IMG/VR virus record: IMGVR_UViG_3300030380_004737
Coordinates: 1-29,380 of that record
DNA: 29,380 nucleotides
Origin: a virus
Reading direction: 5' to 3' (one strand)
The first letter of the stretch is position 1, and the number at the start of each line of letters is the position of its first letter. Positions 29,320 to 29,380 of this stretch are shown one piece after another. The translations under genes were made by a program, and so were the position numbers. The notes under the pieces were generated by a model that did not search any database, had not been told where the DNA came from, and saw only the letters and a list, made by a program, of their open reading frames with translations.

Positions 29320-29380
29320 TATTCTCTCGATATTTGGCCGGAGCTAAAAAGCGATATCTTGAAAGAGCCGAAGAATATAT
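29223..29380 (+). CDS. MuF reading frame, 5' part (continues at position 141 of the other copy)
   Basis: From 29223 the frame reads KKNFDNSPTERRFFWNQYFE and continues RRYKPVEKKIRLIFSRYLAG, the basic and aromatic helix that begins MuF domains. It overlaps the portal gene by about 97 bases. TTA at 29316-29318 replaces the TTG start candidate of the other copy, so this copy has no start codon here at all. Through a -1 shift, portal and MuF would be joined in a protein of about 680 residues. Confidence 0.55.
29241..29380. repeat. Terminal direct repeat, right copy
   Basis: Same 140 bases as 1-140, with A instead of G at 29318 and T instead of A at 29345. It shows the window closes on itself. Confidence 0.95.

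Noticed and set aside
1-29380. tRNA genes, integrase, attachment sites or insertion sequences
   Set aside because: I found no cloverleaf, no tyrosine or serine recombinase motif, and no transposase. The lifestyle therefore cannot be called temperate.

Overview
The window is an essentially complete genome of a small tailed bacteriophage, about 29.24 kb. The first 140 bases recur at the end (1-140 and 29241-29380) with two single-base differences, as expected for a circular or circularly permuted genome assembled as a contig. All confident genes are on the + strand. The gene set (HK97-type portal, MuF protein, S78 prohead protease, HK97-fold capsid, gp6- and gp10-like connectors, one tail-tube protein, frameshifted tail chaperone, 820-residue tape measure, no sheath or contraction genes) points to a siphovirus-like virion. 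No integrase, partition system or clear repressor is visible, so nothing in the sequence supports a temperate lifestyle. The host cannot be named. Shine-Dalgarno sites and sigma70-like promoters indicate a bacterium, and the sequence is moderately AT-rich.

Layout: (1) 27985-29319, wrapping to 1-14331, is the virion and lysis module: portal, MuF, protease, capsid, connectors, tail tube, a Mom/XF1762-like DNA-modification gene, tail chaperone, tape measure, tail-tip proteins and an amidase endolysin. It ends at a terminator near 14356. (2) 14332-14825 has no gene. It holds that terminator, a 113-bp palindromic element, an operator-like palindrome and a promoter. (3) 14826-17756 is a block of small genes, probably early, including an HNH protein, zinc-ribbon proteins and a 23-residue membrane peptide. 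Several starts share a repeated leader. (4) 17753-20368 is the tail-fibre unit, with a promoter followed immediately by a strong terminator-like hairpin before the first gene. (5) 20369-20861 has no gene. It holds terminators, the second 113-bp element in inverted orientation, promoter-like hexamers and another leader. (6) 20862-21963 is a three-gene unit of unknown function, possibly replication. (7) 22020-27783 carries a ribbon-helix-helix-like protein, a ParB-domain adenine methyltransferase, a metallophosphoesterase, both terminase subunits, a holin-like membrane protein and a 19-residue cysteine-rich peptide. It ends at a terminator near 27887, after which a promoter leads back into the portal.

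The most interesting features are the following. The MuF reading frame extends upstream into the portal gene without a start codon and meets it at a run of ten A, which suggests a -1 frameshift that makes a portal-MuF fusion. The tail chaperone must shift frame at a run of five G. Two 113-bp palindromic elements in inverted orientation bracket the early-plus-fibre block. At least seven gene starts share a leader family, including three identical 47-bp copies. An operator-like palindrome occurs at two distant promoter regions.
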